NCBI RefSeq assembly: GCF_001767295.1
Contig: NZ_CP014944.1
Span: forward strand, 3,472,001 to 3,536,000
DNA: 64,000 nt
Source: Colwellia sp. PAMC 20917
GTDB taxonomy: Bacteria; Pseudomonadota; Gammaproteobacteria; Enterobacterales; Alteromonadaceae
Direction: 5' to 3'
Positions 36,205 through 45,602 of this stretch are shown here, one piece after another (position 1 is the first letter of the stretch; every line of letters begins with the position of its first letter). A program made the translations under genes and the position numbers. Below the pieces are notes generated by a model. That model saw nothing but the letters and a program-made list of their open reading frames with translations. It was not told where the DNA came from and did not search any database.

Positions 36205-39072
36205 TTAATTAACATTTAAAAGAATCGGCTCTCCTAACCCTAATCCTTTTAAACGTGGTAGTTGTGATTTTGCATCACCTACCACTAAGTAAATCATTTG
36301 TTGATGATGTAAATGTTGATTGGCTAAAGACTTGACGTTAGCCAGAGTTAAGCTTTCAACTGATTTTGCTCGTGCTAATACATAGTTTATTGGCAAGTTG
36401 TATTGGCTAATATTTTCTAACATGGTCAGTTTAGCGTTATATGTTTCGAATTTTCTCGCATTACTCTTTAAATAATAGCTTTGAGTGGTTGCTAAATCTT
36501 GCTCAGTAAAATCAGTTTGATAATTTTCTACCAGCGATTTTATTAATGCCATAGCCTCTAATGTGACATTGGTGCGCACACCACTGCTAATGATAAACTC
36601 GCCACTTGATTTACTGCCGCTAAAACTTGAACGCACGCCGTAGGTATAACCTTTTCCTTCACGTAATTCTTGGGTGAGTTTTGAAGCGAAACTACCACCG
36701 CCTAAAATATAATTCATCACTTGAGCACTATAGAAATCTTTATGCATAGCATTTAAGGCTGGGAAGCCAATTCTCAACTGTGATTGCTTAGCATCGGGCA
36801 CATCATAGAAATATAGGGTTGATGTGGTGGGCAGCGCTGCCGGTAACATCTTAGGCAAAACAGCCTTAGTATTAAGCCAATTTTTTTCTAATTGTTTAAA
36901 AGCCGTTAATACGCTTGTTTCATCGATATCGCCAACAATATGAATATCCGTTAAATTTGGCGACAGTTTTGTTTGATAAAATATTTTTAAATCAGCTAAA
37001 GTGATTTCCTCAACGGACTGTAAAGTTCCTAATAAGTTATTCGATAAAATATCAGTTTTATCATAAAGTAATTTATTCATTTGGTTATTAGCCAACTGGT
37101 TGGGGTTAGTTTGCTGCTGTATTATTTGACTAATAATATCTTGTTTGGTGAGAGTAAACTCTTTTTCATCCCAGCGAGGCGCTAAGAGCATTTCTGTGAT
37201 CAAGTCGACAGTTGCTTGATAGTTTCTTGCTAAAGTACTGGCTGACAGTTTTATTGACTCTTGAGTCGCATAAATACTAATGGTAGCGCCAAGTTTATTA
37301 ATCGCTTCTTCTAGTTGTTGAGGACTTTTATACTTAGTCCCTTTATTCATCATTTCAGCGACCAAGTTGGCGACACCGACTTTTTGTATATCATCAAATA
37401 ATAAGCCACCAGCAAACGTTATCTCAAGCTGTACTAAAGGGACTTCGCTATTTTTTATCCCGTAAAAATGTAGCCCATTGCTTAACTGACTTTGCCAAAC
37501 GGTAGGTACCGATAGCGTTGGGGCTTCACCATATTTAGGTTCACTGGCTCGATCGAAACTTGAAGGCGTATTTACATAACGTGATTGCTGGTCAACATCA
37601 AAACTTTGCTCGGCATTAGCGACAATTTTTTCTTCAATAATTTGTGCTTTTATAGAGTTTTTTAATGCCAAGTTTTTTTGGCCTTTCGGTACAAAGCTGG
37701 TGGCAACAAAACTTTTGTCTTTAATATATTGATGATAAACACGTAAAACATCTGCTTTGTTGACGGCTAAAATATTTTTAGCTTCTTGGTTAATAAAACC
37801 AGGATCTTGAGTTAAGATATTATATTGTGCTAATTTAAAGCCCTTACCTAATACACTTGAAAGCCCACGATAGAAGGCTGTTTCTTGACCTGCCTTAATC
37901 GTAGCAAGATCTTCATCACTAAAACCTTTTGTTTCAAACTCGTTAAGTGCTTGACTAATTGCTTGGTCAATCTGGTTTAAATCAGTTTTCTCAAAGCCTC
38001 TTACCTTTACCATTAATTGGCCAGCCAACTCTGATTGGTAGTGATACATGGTTACTCGAGAGGTCAAGGTTAATTCATCAATTAGCTTTTTATTGAGTAA
38101 GGCTTTCTTGCCCTCACTTAGCAATTGAACTAAAACATTTAATGCGTAACTGTCTGAGTGATATTGTGGGACTGTTGGCCAAGTTAGGCTGAGTTCGGGT
38201 AACTTAGCAAAATTATCTTCATGATAAATTTTCTTGGTTATTGTTAGATTTGCAGCTTGCTTGGCAAGGGGCGTTATTTCATTACCCGCCTTAATCTCAT
38301 CAAAATACTGATGTACCCAAGCTTTTGCTTGTGCTTCATCAAAGTCACCGGCAATAACCAAGGTAACATTATTGGGAACATACCAGCTTCTAAAGAAATC
38401 TTTAACATCTTGAAGTGTTGAGTTTTGTAAATCAGATAATGAACCAATCACTTGCCAGTTGTAAGGGTGACTCTCTGGATAAAGATTTTTATCAATAACA
38501 TACTGTGTATGACCATAAGGTCGGTTGTCATAACTTTGTCTTTTTTCATTTTTAACCACTTGTTTTTCTTTGGCGAGTACTTCTTCGGTCACCGTATTGA
38601 TAAAAAAACCTAGTTTGTCAGCTTCAGCCCAGATCATTTTTTCTAAAGCATCATTGGGGACAGTTTGATAGTAATTTGTTCTATCGCGGCTAGTGGAGCC
38701 GTTTGCACCCGAGCCGCCAATACGGGCACTCATTTTGTCTAATCCACCTTTACCCAGGTTTTCAGACTCAAGAAAAAGCAAATGTTCAAATAAATGAGCA
38801 AAGCCTGTTCGTCCTTGTGTTTCACGAGCGGATCCAACATGTGCCGTTAATGCAACAGCAACAACTGGGTCTGAGCGGTCTATATGAAGTACAACTTCTA
38901 AGCCGTTAGCTAAGACGAACTTGCTATATTCAATATTGATGGCGTTATCAACCACATTGGTCTGATCAGATTGTTGGCTGATTTTTACTGAATTAATTGA
39001 TTTTTCTGCTGTATTACAGCCAGTGTTCGCAAGAACGGTTAATAATGAAAAGCTTAGCGCTGCCCACTTCAT
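36205..39072 (-). CDS. Envelope M16 metalloprotease with two halves
   Basis: A 955-residue secreted protein. The N-terminus is a lipoprotein-like signal ending LANTGC (Cys19), a non-ideal lipobox because Asn occupies -3. The first half carries the zinc site HLFEH (His93, Glu96, His97) and the KNEKRQSYDNRP glutamate. The second half (about residues 520-950) has the same fold but no HxxEH motif (NLVAEMMNKGT), and so is the structural partner. This is the zinc-dependent pqqL/YmxG-like arrangement. Substrates are probably periplasmic peptides. It is not closely similar to the M16 gene at 28.5 kb. Confidence 0.87.
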   Translation of the reverse strand: MKWAALSFSLLTVLANTGCNTAEKSINSVKISQQSDQTNVVDNAINIEYSKFVLANGLEVVLHIDRSDPVVAVALTAHVGSARETQGRTGFAHLFEHLLFLESENLGKGGLDKMSARIGGSGANGSTSRDRTNYYQTVPNDALEKMIWAEADKLGFFINTVTEEVLAKEKQVVKNEKRQSYDNRPYGHTQYVIDKNLYPESHPYNWQVIGSLSDLQNSTLQDVKDFFRSWYVPNNVTLVIAGDFDEAQAKAWVHQYFDEIKAGNEITPLAKQAANLTITKKIYHEDNFAKLPELSLTWPTVPQYHSDSYALNVLVQLLSEGKKALLNKKLIDELTLTSRVTMYHYQSELAGQLMVKVRGFEKTDLNQIDQAISQALNEFETKGFSDEDLATIKAGQETAFYRGLSSVLGKGFKLAQYNILTQDPGFINQEAKNILAVNKADVLRVYHQYIKDKSFVATSFVPKGQKNLALKNSIKAQIIEEKIVANAEQSFDVDQQSRYVNTPSSFDRASEPKYGEAPTLSVPTVWQSQLSNGLHFYGIKNSEVPLVQLEITFAGGLLFDDIQKVGVANLVAEMMNKGTKYKSPQQLEEAINKLGATISIYATQESIKLSASTLARNYQATVDLITEMLLAPRWDEKEFTLTKQDIISQIIQQQTNPNQLANNQMNKLLYDKTDILSNNLLGTLQSVEEITLADLKIFYQTKLSPNLTDIHIVGDIDETSVLTAFKQLEKNWLNTKAVLPKMLPAALPTTSTLYFYDVPDAKQSQLRIGFPALNAMHKDFYSAQVMNYILGGGSFASKLTQELREGKGYTYGVRSSFSGSKSSGEFIISSGVRTNVTLEAMALIKSLVENYQTDFTEQDLATTQSYYLKSNARKFETYNAKLTMLENISQYNLPINYVLARAKSVESLTLANVKSLANQHLHHQQMIYLVVGDAKSQLPRLKGLGLGEPILLNVN

Positions 39073-39192
39073 GAGAGAAACCTTATTTTAATGATTAAAT
39101 AATATTGCTGATATTGTGCCTTTTATTTATCCAAACACCAATAAAAGTAACGTTACAAAGTAAATTTAATGTTAATAAGTATCACCAAGATA

Positions 39193-39216
39193 TAAAAAAA
39201 GCGCCGTAAGCGCTTC
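39193..39216 (-). terminator. Terminator of suhB
   Basis: On the minus strand, AAGCGC / GCGCTT with a 5-nt loop, followed by seven Ts. It lies 28 bp after the suhB stop. Confidence 0.82.
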
Positions 39217-39243
39217 TTTCAAATCTGTTTATCTAAACGGTGA

Positions 39244-40047
39244 CTATTTATTTAACGCTTCACCTAAGTGAGGGCGGATATCTTTTAGAATAGTTTTTAA
39301 TAAACGTGGACAAGCAGCAACAATATTACCTGAAACTGTATGGTTGTGATCGCCAACGAAATCAGTGACTAAACCACCGGCTTCAATAATTAATAATTCA
39401 CCAGCAGCAGATTCCCAAGGTTTTAAACCAATTTGGAAATATCCGTCGACACGTCCGGCAGCGACATAAGCTAAATCTAAAGCTGGAGAGCCCGAGCTGC
39501 GAAGATCTGATGATTTAGTAAATAATGTTTTAAACATTTCTAAGTAAGCGTTGCTGTGTTGCTTGTGCTTAAATGGGAAACCTGTGGCAACAATGGCACC
39601 AGAGAGTTCTTTATGTTGTTTTACACGAATACGAAAGCCATTAAGTTGTGCGCCTTTACCACGACTAGCAGTAAAAAGTTCCCCGCGAGAAGGATCAAAG
39701 ATGATGGCTTGATCTAATTTACCTTTGACTTTCAAAGCAATAGACACTGAAAAATGTGGAATGCCTTTAATAAAGTTCGTTGTACCGTTTATTGGATCAA
39801 TAACCCACTGGAAGTCGTCATCTTTTCCTTTAATCACACCACATTCTTCACCAATAATTGTATGGTTAGGGTATGATTTTTTTAATGTTTCAATAATGGC
39901 TTCTTCAGCGCTTAGGTCAGCACTAGTGACAAAATCATTTGTCCCTTTTGCTTGAACTTCAACTTTATCTAATTGTTCGATGGCACGAACAATAACTTTA
40001 CCTGCGTTACGCGCAGCGCGAATACCAATATTAAGCATAGGATGCAT
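39244..40047 (-). CDS. suhB: SuhB (inositol-monophosphatase family / Nus factor) with altered metal site
   Basis: A 267-residue protein that aligns without gaps to E. coli SuhB over its first 220 residues (MHPMLNI start; QWVIDP at 80-85). In the metal-binding box DPLDGT the second Asp (E. coli Asp87) is Asn here: DPINGTTNF, codon AAC. E. coli WD at 211-212 is WE here (LKPWESAAGE). Glu67 and Asp84 are kept. E. coli SuhB is a phosphatase and also a NusA-binding factor for rRNA antitermination and boxA transcription. The substitutions suggest weak or absent phosphatase activity with the RNA-polymerase role retained. It is divergent from trmJ, as in relatives. Confidence 0.93.
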   Translation of the reverse strand: MHPMLNIGIRAARNAGKVIVRAIEQLDKVEVQAKGTNDFVTSADLSAEEAIIETLKKSYPNHTIIGEECGVIKGKDDDFQWVIDPINGTTNFIKGIPHFSVSIALKVKGKLDQAIIFDPSRGELFTASRGKGAQLNGFRIRVKQHKELSGAIVATGFPFKHKQHSNAYLEMFKTLFTKSSDLRSSGSPALDLAYVAAGRVDGYFQIGLKPWESAAGELLIIEAGGLVTDFVGDHNHTVSGNIVAACPRLLKTILKDIRPHLGEALNK

Positions 40048-40398
40048 ATAGAAACTACCTTTTACATATTTGTAAATAGAATTAAACAGTATAACAACTT
40101 TTATAAAGAACGAGGCTTGCCGCCGAGCGGATTTTCAAGCGCGAAAATTATAGCAAAGTTATCGGTAATTAGCGACATTGTTTTTTATATAAAATATCAA
40201 AGAAAAAATTTCATAGATGTTTAATAACTAACACATAATTTTTCGCACTAACCATTTTCAATAAATTTGATGATTTTTTCTCAGCACAAGGTTAATGTTC
40301 TATGGTAATATTATTATCAATTTTAGCCATCTAGATAGTTAATACCAGTAGGTATAATTTATTTTATAAATTAACTATAAATTGAGTAATTTAAGATA
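40048..40398. other. Spacer between suhB and trmJ
   Basis: About 350 bp separating divergent genes. It holds the two promoters and a short palindrome TACC-AGTA-GGTA near 40345. I see no gene or RNA that I can support. Confidence 0.55.
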
Positions 40399-41205
40399 AT
40401 GTCAGAGCAATCATCACTTTTAAGTAATGTTCGGATTGTATTAGTTAATACTTCCGATTGTCGTAATATTGGTTCAGCCGCACGCGCTATGAAAACAATG
40501 GGGTTAAGTGAACTTATATTAGTTGATCCCATTGAAATGCCAAATGGTCAAGCACAAGCTTTAGCAGCAGGGGCTACTGATGTATTAAAAAATGCCAAGG
40601 TAGTTACTACTTTAGCGGAAGCTATTAGTGATTGTGGTTTAGTCGTTGGTACCAGCGCACGTTCTCGTACTTTACCTTGGCCAATGTTGGAGCCAAGAGG
40701 CTGTGGAGAAAAACTTGTCGAAGAAGCTTATAACTTTCCAGTTGCTTTAGTTTTTGGTCGTGAGAGCAGTGGTTTAACTAACGACGAATTACAACTTTGT
40801 CATTTTCATGTGCAAATCCCAGCTAATCCTGATTACAGTTCATTGAACTTAGCGATGGCGGTTCAAACCTTAAGTTATGAAGTGCGGACCAGTTTTTTAA
40901 TTGATCAACAAAAAGCATTTCAAACGAAAGGCGAAAATTTAAGTAAAAATTTACCCAAAAAGACGCTTGATGAAGACGAGTATCCGATTATGGACGAAAC
41001 TGAGCGCTTTTATCAACATTTTGAAGATGCTTTAAAAGAAACCGGCTTTATAACGCCGAGTCATCCAGGTTTAGTGATGACTAAGTTACGCCGCTTATTC
41101 AATCGTGCCCGTCCCGATGTTAAAGAAGTCAAAATGATGCGTGGAATCTTAGCTTCAGTGCAAAGAGCCGCTAAAGCTAATGATAAAGAAGCAAACAAAG
41201 AATAA
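40399..41205 (+). CDS. trmJ: tRNA (Cm32/Um32) methyltransferase TrmJ
   Basis: A 268-residue SPOUT enzyme. Motif 1 is [20 protein letters not shown] (residues 15-34), motif 2 is [16 protein letters not shown], and motif 3 is [15 protein letters not shown]. It 2'-O-methylates position 32 of tRNAs. The C-terminal helical extension (about residues 180-265) is typical of TrmJ. The position between suhB and the isc region is conserved in gammaproteobacteria. Confidence 0.94.
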   Translation: MSEQSSLLSNVRIVLVNTSDCRNIGSAARAMKTMGLSELILVDPIEMPNGQAQALAAGATDVLKNAKVVTTLAEAISDCGLVVGTSARSRTLPWPMLEPRGCGEKLVEEAYNFPVALVFGRESSGLTNDELQLCHFHVQIPANPDYSSLNLAMAVQTLSYEVRTSFLIDQQKAFQTKGENLSKNLPKKTLDEDEYPIMDETERFYQHFEDALKETGFITPSHPGLVMTKLRRLFNRARPDVKEVKMMRGILASVQRAAKANDKEANKE

Positions 41206-41220
41206 TAAAAGTAAGCAATC

Positions 41221-41278
41221 ATACCCGTTTCGATGCAAAGTGCCTTCTAAATTCTGCATGTTGACCGATAACGGGTAT
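41221..41278. repeat. Inverted repeat ATACCCGTT/AACGGGTAT between trmJ and cysE
   Basis: A 9-bp perfect outer stem encloses 40 nt that can pair further (ATGCA with TGCAT). It resembles small dispersed palindromic elements seen in marine gammaproteobacteria, but I cannot confirm copy number here. It is the only copy I noticed in this window. Confidence 0.55.
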
Positions 41279-41306
41279 ATATTGGTACTTGCCTTAACCA
41301 ATATAT
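41277..41306 (+). promoter_or_regulatory. Hairpin immediately before the cysE ribosome-binding site
   Basis: ATATATTGGT / ACCAATATAT, a perfect 10-bp stem with a 10-nt loop (ACTTGCCTTA), followed directly by AGAAGGA and the cysE ATG. It overlaps the end of the preceding inverted repeat, so the two could be alternative folds. Confidence 0.6.
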
Positions 41307-41320
41307 AGAAGGATAGAAAT

Positions 41321-42127
41321 ATGTTCAGCCGTATCAGAGAAGATATTAAAAGTGTCTTTGATAGAGATCCCGCCGCTCGAAATACACTAGAAGTTCTCAC
41401 CAATTATCCTGGTATGCATGCCATTTGGATCCATCGCTTGAGCCATAAGTTGTGGAAAAATAACTGGTATTTACTTGCGCGTAGCTTATCAACATTTTCA
41501 CGTTGGTTAACTGGTGTTGAAATTCATCCAGGAGCAACACTCGGACGTCGTTTTTTTATTGACCATGGCATGGGGATCGTTATTGGTGAAACCGCTGAGA
41601 TTGGCAACGATGTTACCTTGTATCACGGTGTTACTCTGGGAGGCACAAGCTGGAATGCCGGTAAACGTCATCCAACATTAGAAGACAACGTGGTTATCGG
41701 TGCAGGAGCTCAGGTCCTTGGCCCCATTACTATCGGTAAAGGCGGTAAAGTTGGCTCAAACTCTGTGGTGGTGAAAGATGTGCCTGCTAATGCAACAGCT
41801 GTTGGTATTCCGGCACGTATTGTTAATGAAAAAAGCCAGTCAGAAAAAGAACAACGTGACCAAGTGGCTAAAAAGTTTGGTTTCGATGCCTATGCGGTAT
41901 CTTCGGATAATCCTGATCCTGTCGCCAAAGCTATTGGGCGAGTTCTTGATCATATGCACTTAATGGATAAAAAAGTCGCTGACTTATGTAAAGAAGTCAA
42001 TCATCTTGGTGGTGAAGTGTGTCAAGAGGATCTACCCGAACTACGAGTTGGCGAATTTATTGAAGATGAAATAGCGGCAGCTAAACGTCGAGAAAAACGT
42101 GTAGAGTCATTTGATCCTGATATTTAA
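41321..42127 (+). CDS. cysE: Serine O-acetyltransferase CysE (short-N-terminus type)
   Basis: A 268-residue left-handed beta-helix acetyltransferase: hexapeptide repeats from [20 protein letters not shown] through [19 protein letters not shown]. The catalytic His is in [16 protein letters not shown]. It lacks the full N-terminal helical domain of E. coli CysE and instead has about 95 extra C-terminal residues (from residue 170), rich in acidic helix. It makes O-acetylserine for cysteine. Its place just upstream of iscR, as in Azotobacter-type clusters, suggests it supplies cysteine to IscS. Confidence 0.92.
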   Translation: MFSRIREDIKSVFDRDPAARNTLEVLTNYPGMHAIWIHRLSHKLWKNNWYLLARSLSTFSRWLTGVEIHPGATLGRRFFIDHGMGIVIGETAEIGNDVTLYHGVTLGGTSWNAGKRHPTLEDNVVIGAGAQVLGPITIGKGGKVGSNSVVVKDVPANATAVGIPARIVNEKSQSEKEQRDQVAKKFGFDAYAVSSDNPDPVAKAIGRVLDHMHLMDKKVADLCKEVNHLGGEVCQEDLPELRVGEFIEDEIAAAKRREKRVESFDPDI

Positions 42128-42216
42128 TAGAAAATAATTGATGAGTTACCTGATGTTTGATCCCTATCAAACTTAGGTATCTGCTATTAATTGCTTATTT
42201 TTACAACAGGTGTAGA

Positions 42217-42241
42217 ATACTTGAGTAAAACAGTCGGGTAT
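42217..42241. promoter_or_regulatory. IscR type-1 binding site
   Basis: The 25-bp box reads ATACTTGAGTAAAA then CAGTCGGGTAT. It matches the type-1 IscR consensus (ATASYYGACTRWWW then YAGTCRRSTAT) at 24 of 25 positions, with G in place of C at position 9. It lies just upstream of the iscR promoter. A half-site (TTAGTTGACTA) overlapping the -35 follows. [2Fe-2S]-IscR would repress iscR-iscSUA when clusters are plentiful. Confidence 0.88.
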
Positions 42242-42245
42242 TTAG

Positions 42246-42273
42246 TTGACTATTTTATAAGGTTATGTAAAAT
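42246..42273 (+). promoter_or_regulatory. Promoter of the isc operon
   Basis: TTGACT, a 16-bp spacer, then TAAAAT. The -35 overlaps the second IscR half-site. Confidence 0.72.
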
Positions 42274-42299
42274 TGCTAACGATTCGATAGGGGCACACA

Positions 42300-42812
42300 A
42301 TGAAACTGACTTCAAAAGGGCGTTACGCCGTAACTGCTATGTTAGATGTAGCAATACATGCAGTAACTGGACCCGTACCTTTAGCCGATATTTCAGAGCG
42401 ACAGGGGATCTCGTTGTCATATTTAGAACAACTATTCTCTCGCTTAAGAAAATATGGCTTAGTAAATAGTATTAGAGGTCCTGGCGGAGGTTATCGCTTA
42501 GGGATGTGTTCTGCAAAAATTTCGATTGCTGATGTTATCAATGCTGTTGATGAATCTATTAAAGCGACGAGATGTGACGGTAAAGGTAATTGCCAAAACG
42601 GTGACGAATGCTTAACCCATACATTGTGGGAAGGTTTAAGTGACCGAATCGAAGATTTTTTAAAAAACATAACGTTGGCCGAACTTGTCGAGCAACGCAA
42701 TGTGAAATTAGTGTCTAGACGACAAGACAAAGCGCATGCGCGAGCAAACAAAGTTATGCCGTCATTAGAAACATTAATTAAAACCAAGAATATTATGCAC
42801 GACATGCACTAA
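42300..42812 (+). CDS. iscR: Fe-S cluster regulator IscR
   Basis: A 170-residue Rrf2-family winged-helix protein. The N-terminus [20 protein letters not shown] and the wing GGYRLG are standard. Three cluster-binding cysteines lie in [19 protein letters not shown]. It senses [2Fe-2S] status and controls its own operon. The ribosome-binding site is GGGG 7 bp before the ATG. The C-terminal tail (about residues 135-170) is charged and variable. Confidence 0.97.
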   Translation: MKLTSKGRYAVTAMLDVAIHAVTGPVPLADISERQGISLSYLEQLFSRLRKYGLVNSIRGPGGGYRLGMCSAKISIADVINAVDESIKATRCDGKGNCQNGDECLTHTLWEGLSDRIEDFLKNITLAELVEQRNVKLVSRRQDKAHARANKVMPSLETLIKTKNIMHDMH

Positions 42813-42844
42813 ATGCGTGTTGTCAAACTGGAGAACGTTAGCGA

Positions 42845-44059
42845 ATGAAGCTTCCTATTTATTTTGATTACTCAGCTACAACACCTGTAGACAAACGTGT
42901 TGCAGAAAAAATGATGCAGTATATGACTACTGACGGTTTTTACGGTAACCCTGCATCTCGTTCACACAAATTTGGCTGGCAAGCTGAAGAAGCGGTTGAT
43001 ATTGCACGAAATCAAGTCGCAGAGCTTCTTAATGCCGATCCTCGTGAGATTGTTTTTACCTCAGGAGCTACCGAGTCAAATAACTTAGCCATTAAAGGCG
43101 CTGCCAACTTTTATCGTAAAAAAGGTAAGCACGTTATCACCTGTAAAACAGAACATAAGGCTGTTTTAGATACCTGTCGCGAACTAGAGCGTCAAGGCTT
43201 TGAGGTGACTTATTTAGATCCTGAGAGCAATGGCTTGATTGACCTTGATAAATTAGCAGCAGCTATGCGTGATGACACTGTATTAGTTAGCATTATGCAT
43301 GTTAATAACGAAATTGGTGTTATTCAAGACGTTGCTGCAATAGGCGAAATGTGTCGCGCACGTAAAATTGTTTTCCATGTTGATGGTGCACAAAGTGTCG
43401 GCAAAATCGAAGTAGACATGGAAAAGTTGAAAATTGATTTAATGTCAATTTCAGCACATAAATTCTATGGTCCAAAAGGTATGGGCGCTATGTATGTGCG
43501 TCGTAAGCCTCGCATTCGTCTTGAAGCTCAAATGCATGGCGGCGGACACGAACGCGGTATGCGTAGTGGTACATTACCAACGCATCAAATCGTTGGTTTA
43601 GGTGAAGCTTGCCGTATTGCCAAAGAAGAAATTACTCAAGATATCGCTCACGTAACTGAAATGCGCGATCGTTTATGGGCTGGCTTGAACACCATGGAAC
43701 AAGTTTTTGTTAACGGAGATTTTGATAATCGCTATCCGGGTAACTTAAACGTAAGTTTTAACTTTGTTGAAGGTGAGTCTTTGATTATGGCGCTTAAAGA
43801 TTTAGCGGTTTCTTCTGGCTCTGCATGTACTTCAGCTAGTTTAGAGCCTTCGTATGTTCTACGTGCTTTAGGTTTAAATGACGAAATGGCACATAGTTCA
43901 ATTCGTTTTAGCTTCGGCCGTTTTACCACGACTGAAGAAGTAGACTACGCAATTACACTTATTCAAAAATCAATTGGGCATTTACGTGATATGTCACCAC
44001 TTTGGGAAATGTTCCAAGACGGTATTGATCTAGACTCAATTGAATGGGCTGCTCACTAA
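42845..44059 (+). CDS. iscS: Cysteine desulfurase IscS
   Basis: A 404-residue PLP enzyme of the same length as E. coli IscS. The PLP lysine is in [10 protein letters not shown], and the mobile persulfide Cys is in [17 protein letters not shown] (Cys328 equivalent). It delivers sulfur to IscU and to tRNA thiolation. It follows iscR by 32 bp. Confidence 0.97.
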   Translation: MKLPIYFDYSATTPVDKRVAEKMMQYMTTDGFYGNPASRSHKFGWQAEEAVDIARNQVAELLNADPREIVFTSGATESNNLAIKGAANFYRKKGKHVITCKTEHKAVLDTCRELERQGFEVTYLDPESNGLIDLDKLAAAMRDDTVLVSIMHVNNEIGVIQDVAAIGEMCRARKIVFHVDGAQSVGKIEVDMEKLKIDLMSISAHKFYGPKGMGAMYVRRKPRIRLEAQMHGGGHERGMRSGTLPTHQIVGLGEACRIAKEEITQDIAHVTEMRDRLWAGLNTMEQVFVNGDFDNRYPGNLNVSFNFVEGESLIMALKDLAVSSGSACTSASLEPSYVLRALGLNDEMAHSSIRFSFGRFTTTEEVDYAITLIQKSIGHLRDMSPLWEMFQDGIDLDSIEWAAH

Positions 44060-44130
44060 GAGCATCCCCACTAAAAACTTTACTGATGAGCGGGCATTTT
44101 GTTTCGTTCATCGCTATTAGGAGAGAAATC

Positions 44131-44511
44131 ATGGCTTATTCAGAAAAAGTAATTGATCACTATGAAAACCCACGTAATGTTGGCTCAATGGATAAAAACG
44201 ATCCACAAGTAGCAACAGGAATGGTTGGCGCACCGGCATGTGGTGACGTAATGAAGTTACAACTAAAAATCAACGCTGACGGTATTATTGAAGACGCTAA
44301 GTTTAAAACTTATGGTTGTGGTTCTGCTATTGCCTCAAGTTCATTAGTGACTGAATGGGTAAAAGGTAAGTCAATTGACGAAGCAGGGAAAATTAAAAAT
44401 ACTGCTATTGCCGAAGAGCTTGCTTTACCGCCTGTAAAAATTCATTGCTCTATTTTAGCTGAAGATGCTATTAAAGCAGCGATTGAAGATTACCGCAGTA
44501 AAACTGCTTAA
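44131..44511 (+). CDS. iscU: Fe-S scaffold IscU
   Basis: A 126-residue scaffold. Ligand cysteines are in GAPACGDVMKLQL, TYGCGSAI and LPPVKIHCSIL; the LPPVK motif is the HscA docking site. The start is the ATG at 44131, preceded by AGGAG. A longer frame from 44044 overlaps iscS and has no homologous N-terminus. Confidence 0.97.
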   Translation: MAYSEKVIDHYENPRNVGSMDKNDPQVATGMVGAPACGDVMKLQLKINADGIIEDAKFKTYGCGSAIASSSLVTEWVKGKSIDEAGKIKNTAIAEELALPPVKIHCSILAEDAIKAAIEDYRSKTA

Positions 44512-44526
44512 ACATCGGAGTTATTT

Positions 44527-44850
44527 ATGAGTGTTACAATGACGAAAGACGCAGCAGACCGTGTTCAGTCATTTATTACCAATCGAGGCAAAGGTCTCGG
44601 TTTACGTCTTGGTATTAAAACAACGGGATGTTCTGGTTTAGCTTATGTGATGGAATTTGTTGATGAGTTAAATGAAGATGATACGTTGTTTTCAATCTCT
44701 GATGTGAATATCATTATCGATGGAAAAAGTTTAGTTTACCTTGATGGTATTGAAGTTGATTTTGTTAAGGAAGGTCTAAACGAAGGTTTTAAATTCACAA
44801 ACCCGAATGCCAAAGGCGAGTGTGGTTGTGGTGAAAGCTTTAACGTTTAA
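44527..44850 (+). CDS. iscA: A-type Fe-S carrier IscA
   Basis: A 107-residue A-type carrier with Cys in [13 protein letters not shown] and the C-terminal pair CGCGESF. It transfers clusters or iron to targets. It lies 15 bp after iscU; a strong hairpin follows before hscB. Confidence 0.96.
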   Translation: MSVTMTKDAADRVQSFITNRGKGLGLRLGIKTTGCSGLAYVMEFVDELNEDDTLFSISDVNIIIDGKSLVYLDGIEVDFVKEGLNEGFKFTNPNAKGECGCGESFNV

Positions 44851-44920
44851 TACCAAGTCTCTAAGCCTTTTAAATATTGCTGAGTAGCAAGTAACTTAGT
44901 CGCAGTGGTATATATTTTGT

Positions 44921-44944
44921 GAACGACTTAATGTTAAGTCGTTC
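44921..44944 (+). promoter_or_regulatory. Perfect hairpin before hscB
   Basis: GAACGACTTAA / TTAAGTCGTTC, an 11-bp perfect inverted repeat with a 2-nt centre. It is followed 4 nt later by the hscB ribosome-binding site (GGAG) and its GTG start. There is no T-tract, so it is probably a processing, stability or translational element dividing iscRSUA from hscBA-fdx. Confidence 0.72.
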
Positions 44945-44956
44945 GCTGGAGTTTTT

Positions 44957-45487
44957 GTGAATTATTTTCAGATTTTCGGTTTTACAGAGCAATATGAACT
45001 CGATGTTCATAAATTAGCTGATATTTACCAAACACTACAAAAAAAAGTACATCCAGACAAGTTCGCTCATGCTTCTAGTCAAGAGCAATTAGTCGCCGTT
45101 AAAAGATCAACCTTAATTAATGATGCCTATCAAACACTAAAACACCCCTTGAAACGAGCACAATATCTATTAACATTGCGAGAAAGTGATCAGCCAAATG
45201 AACAAGCTTCATTTAGTGATAACAGTTTTTTAATGCGCCAAATGGAATTACATGAAATGCTTGACGATGTTAAGCATGCTGACGACCATGAAGCTGCCAT
45301 TCTAAGTTATGCAGCAGTATTAAATACCGGCTTTGAAGAACTCGCTTTAGAGATGCATACCTTGCTTGATGAAAACTCCATCCAGTCAAACTTATTGGCG
45401 GGTGATAAATTACGAAAGTTAAAGTTTTATCAAAAGTTACGCGTCGATCTCGATAAATTAGAAGATCAACTTTTCAATGACGACTGA
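44957..45487 (+). CDS. hscB: Fe-S co-chaperone HscB
   Basis: A 176-residue J-protein. The J domain has HPDKF (residues 32-36) and a C-terminal helical domain binds IscU. The start is a GTG at 44957, with GGAG just upstream; N-terminus NYFQIFGFTEQYELD fits the family. It stimulates HscA ATPase on the IscU complex. Confidence 0.95.
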   Translation: MNYFQIFGFTEQYELDVHKLADIYQTLQKKVHPDKFAHASSQEQLVAVKRSTLINDAYQTLKHPLKRAQYLLTLRESDQPNEQASFSDNSFLMRQMELHEMLDDVKHADDHEAAILSYAAVLNTGFEELALEMHTLLDENSIQSNLLAGDKLRKLKFYQKLRVDLDKLEDQLFNDD

Positions 45488-45602
45488 TCGTTAGTTCATA
45501 TGAATTTTAGTTTAATAAAATGACAGCAAATCGATGTTTTTTTATTTACAATGAAATATCATACCGCCCGTTAATCGTAATCGAATATAAAAGAGTCTAA
45601 AA

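Noticed and set aside
44044-44130. N-terminal extension of iscU overlapping iscS
   Set aside because: The ATG at 44131 has AGGAG and the conserved IscU N-terminus.
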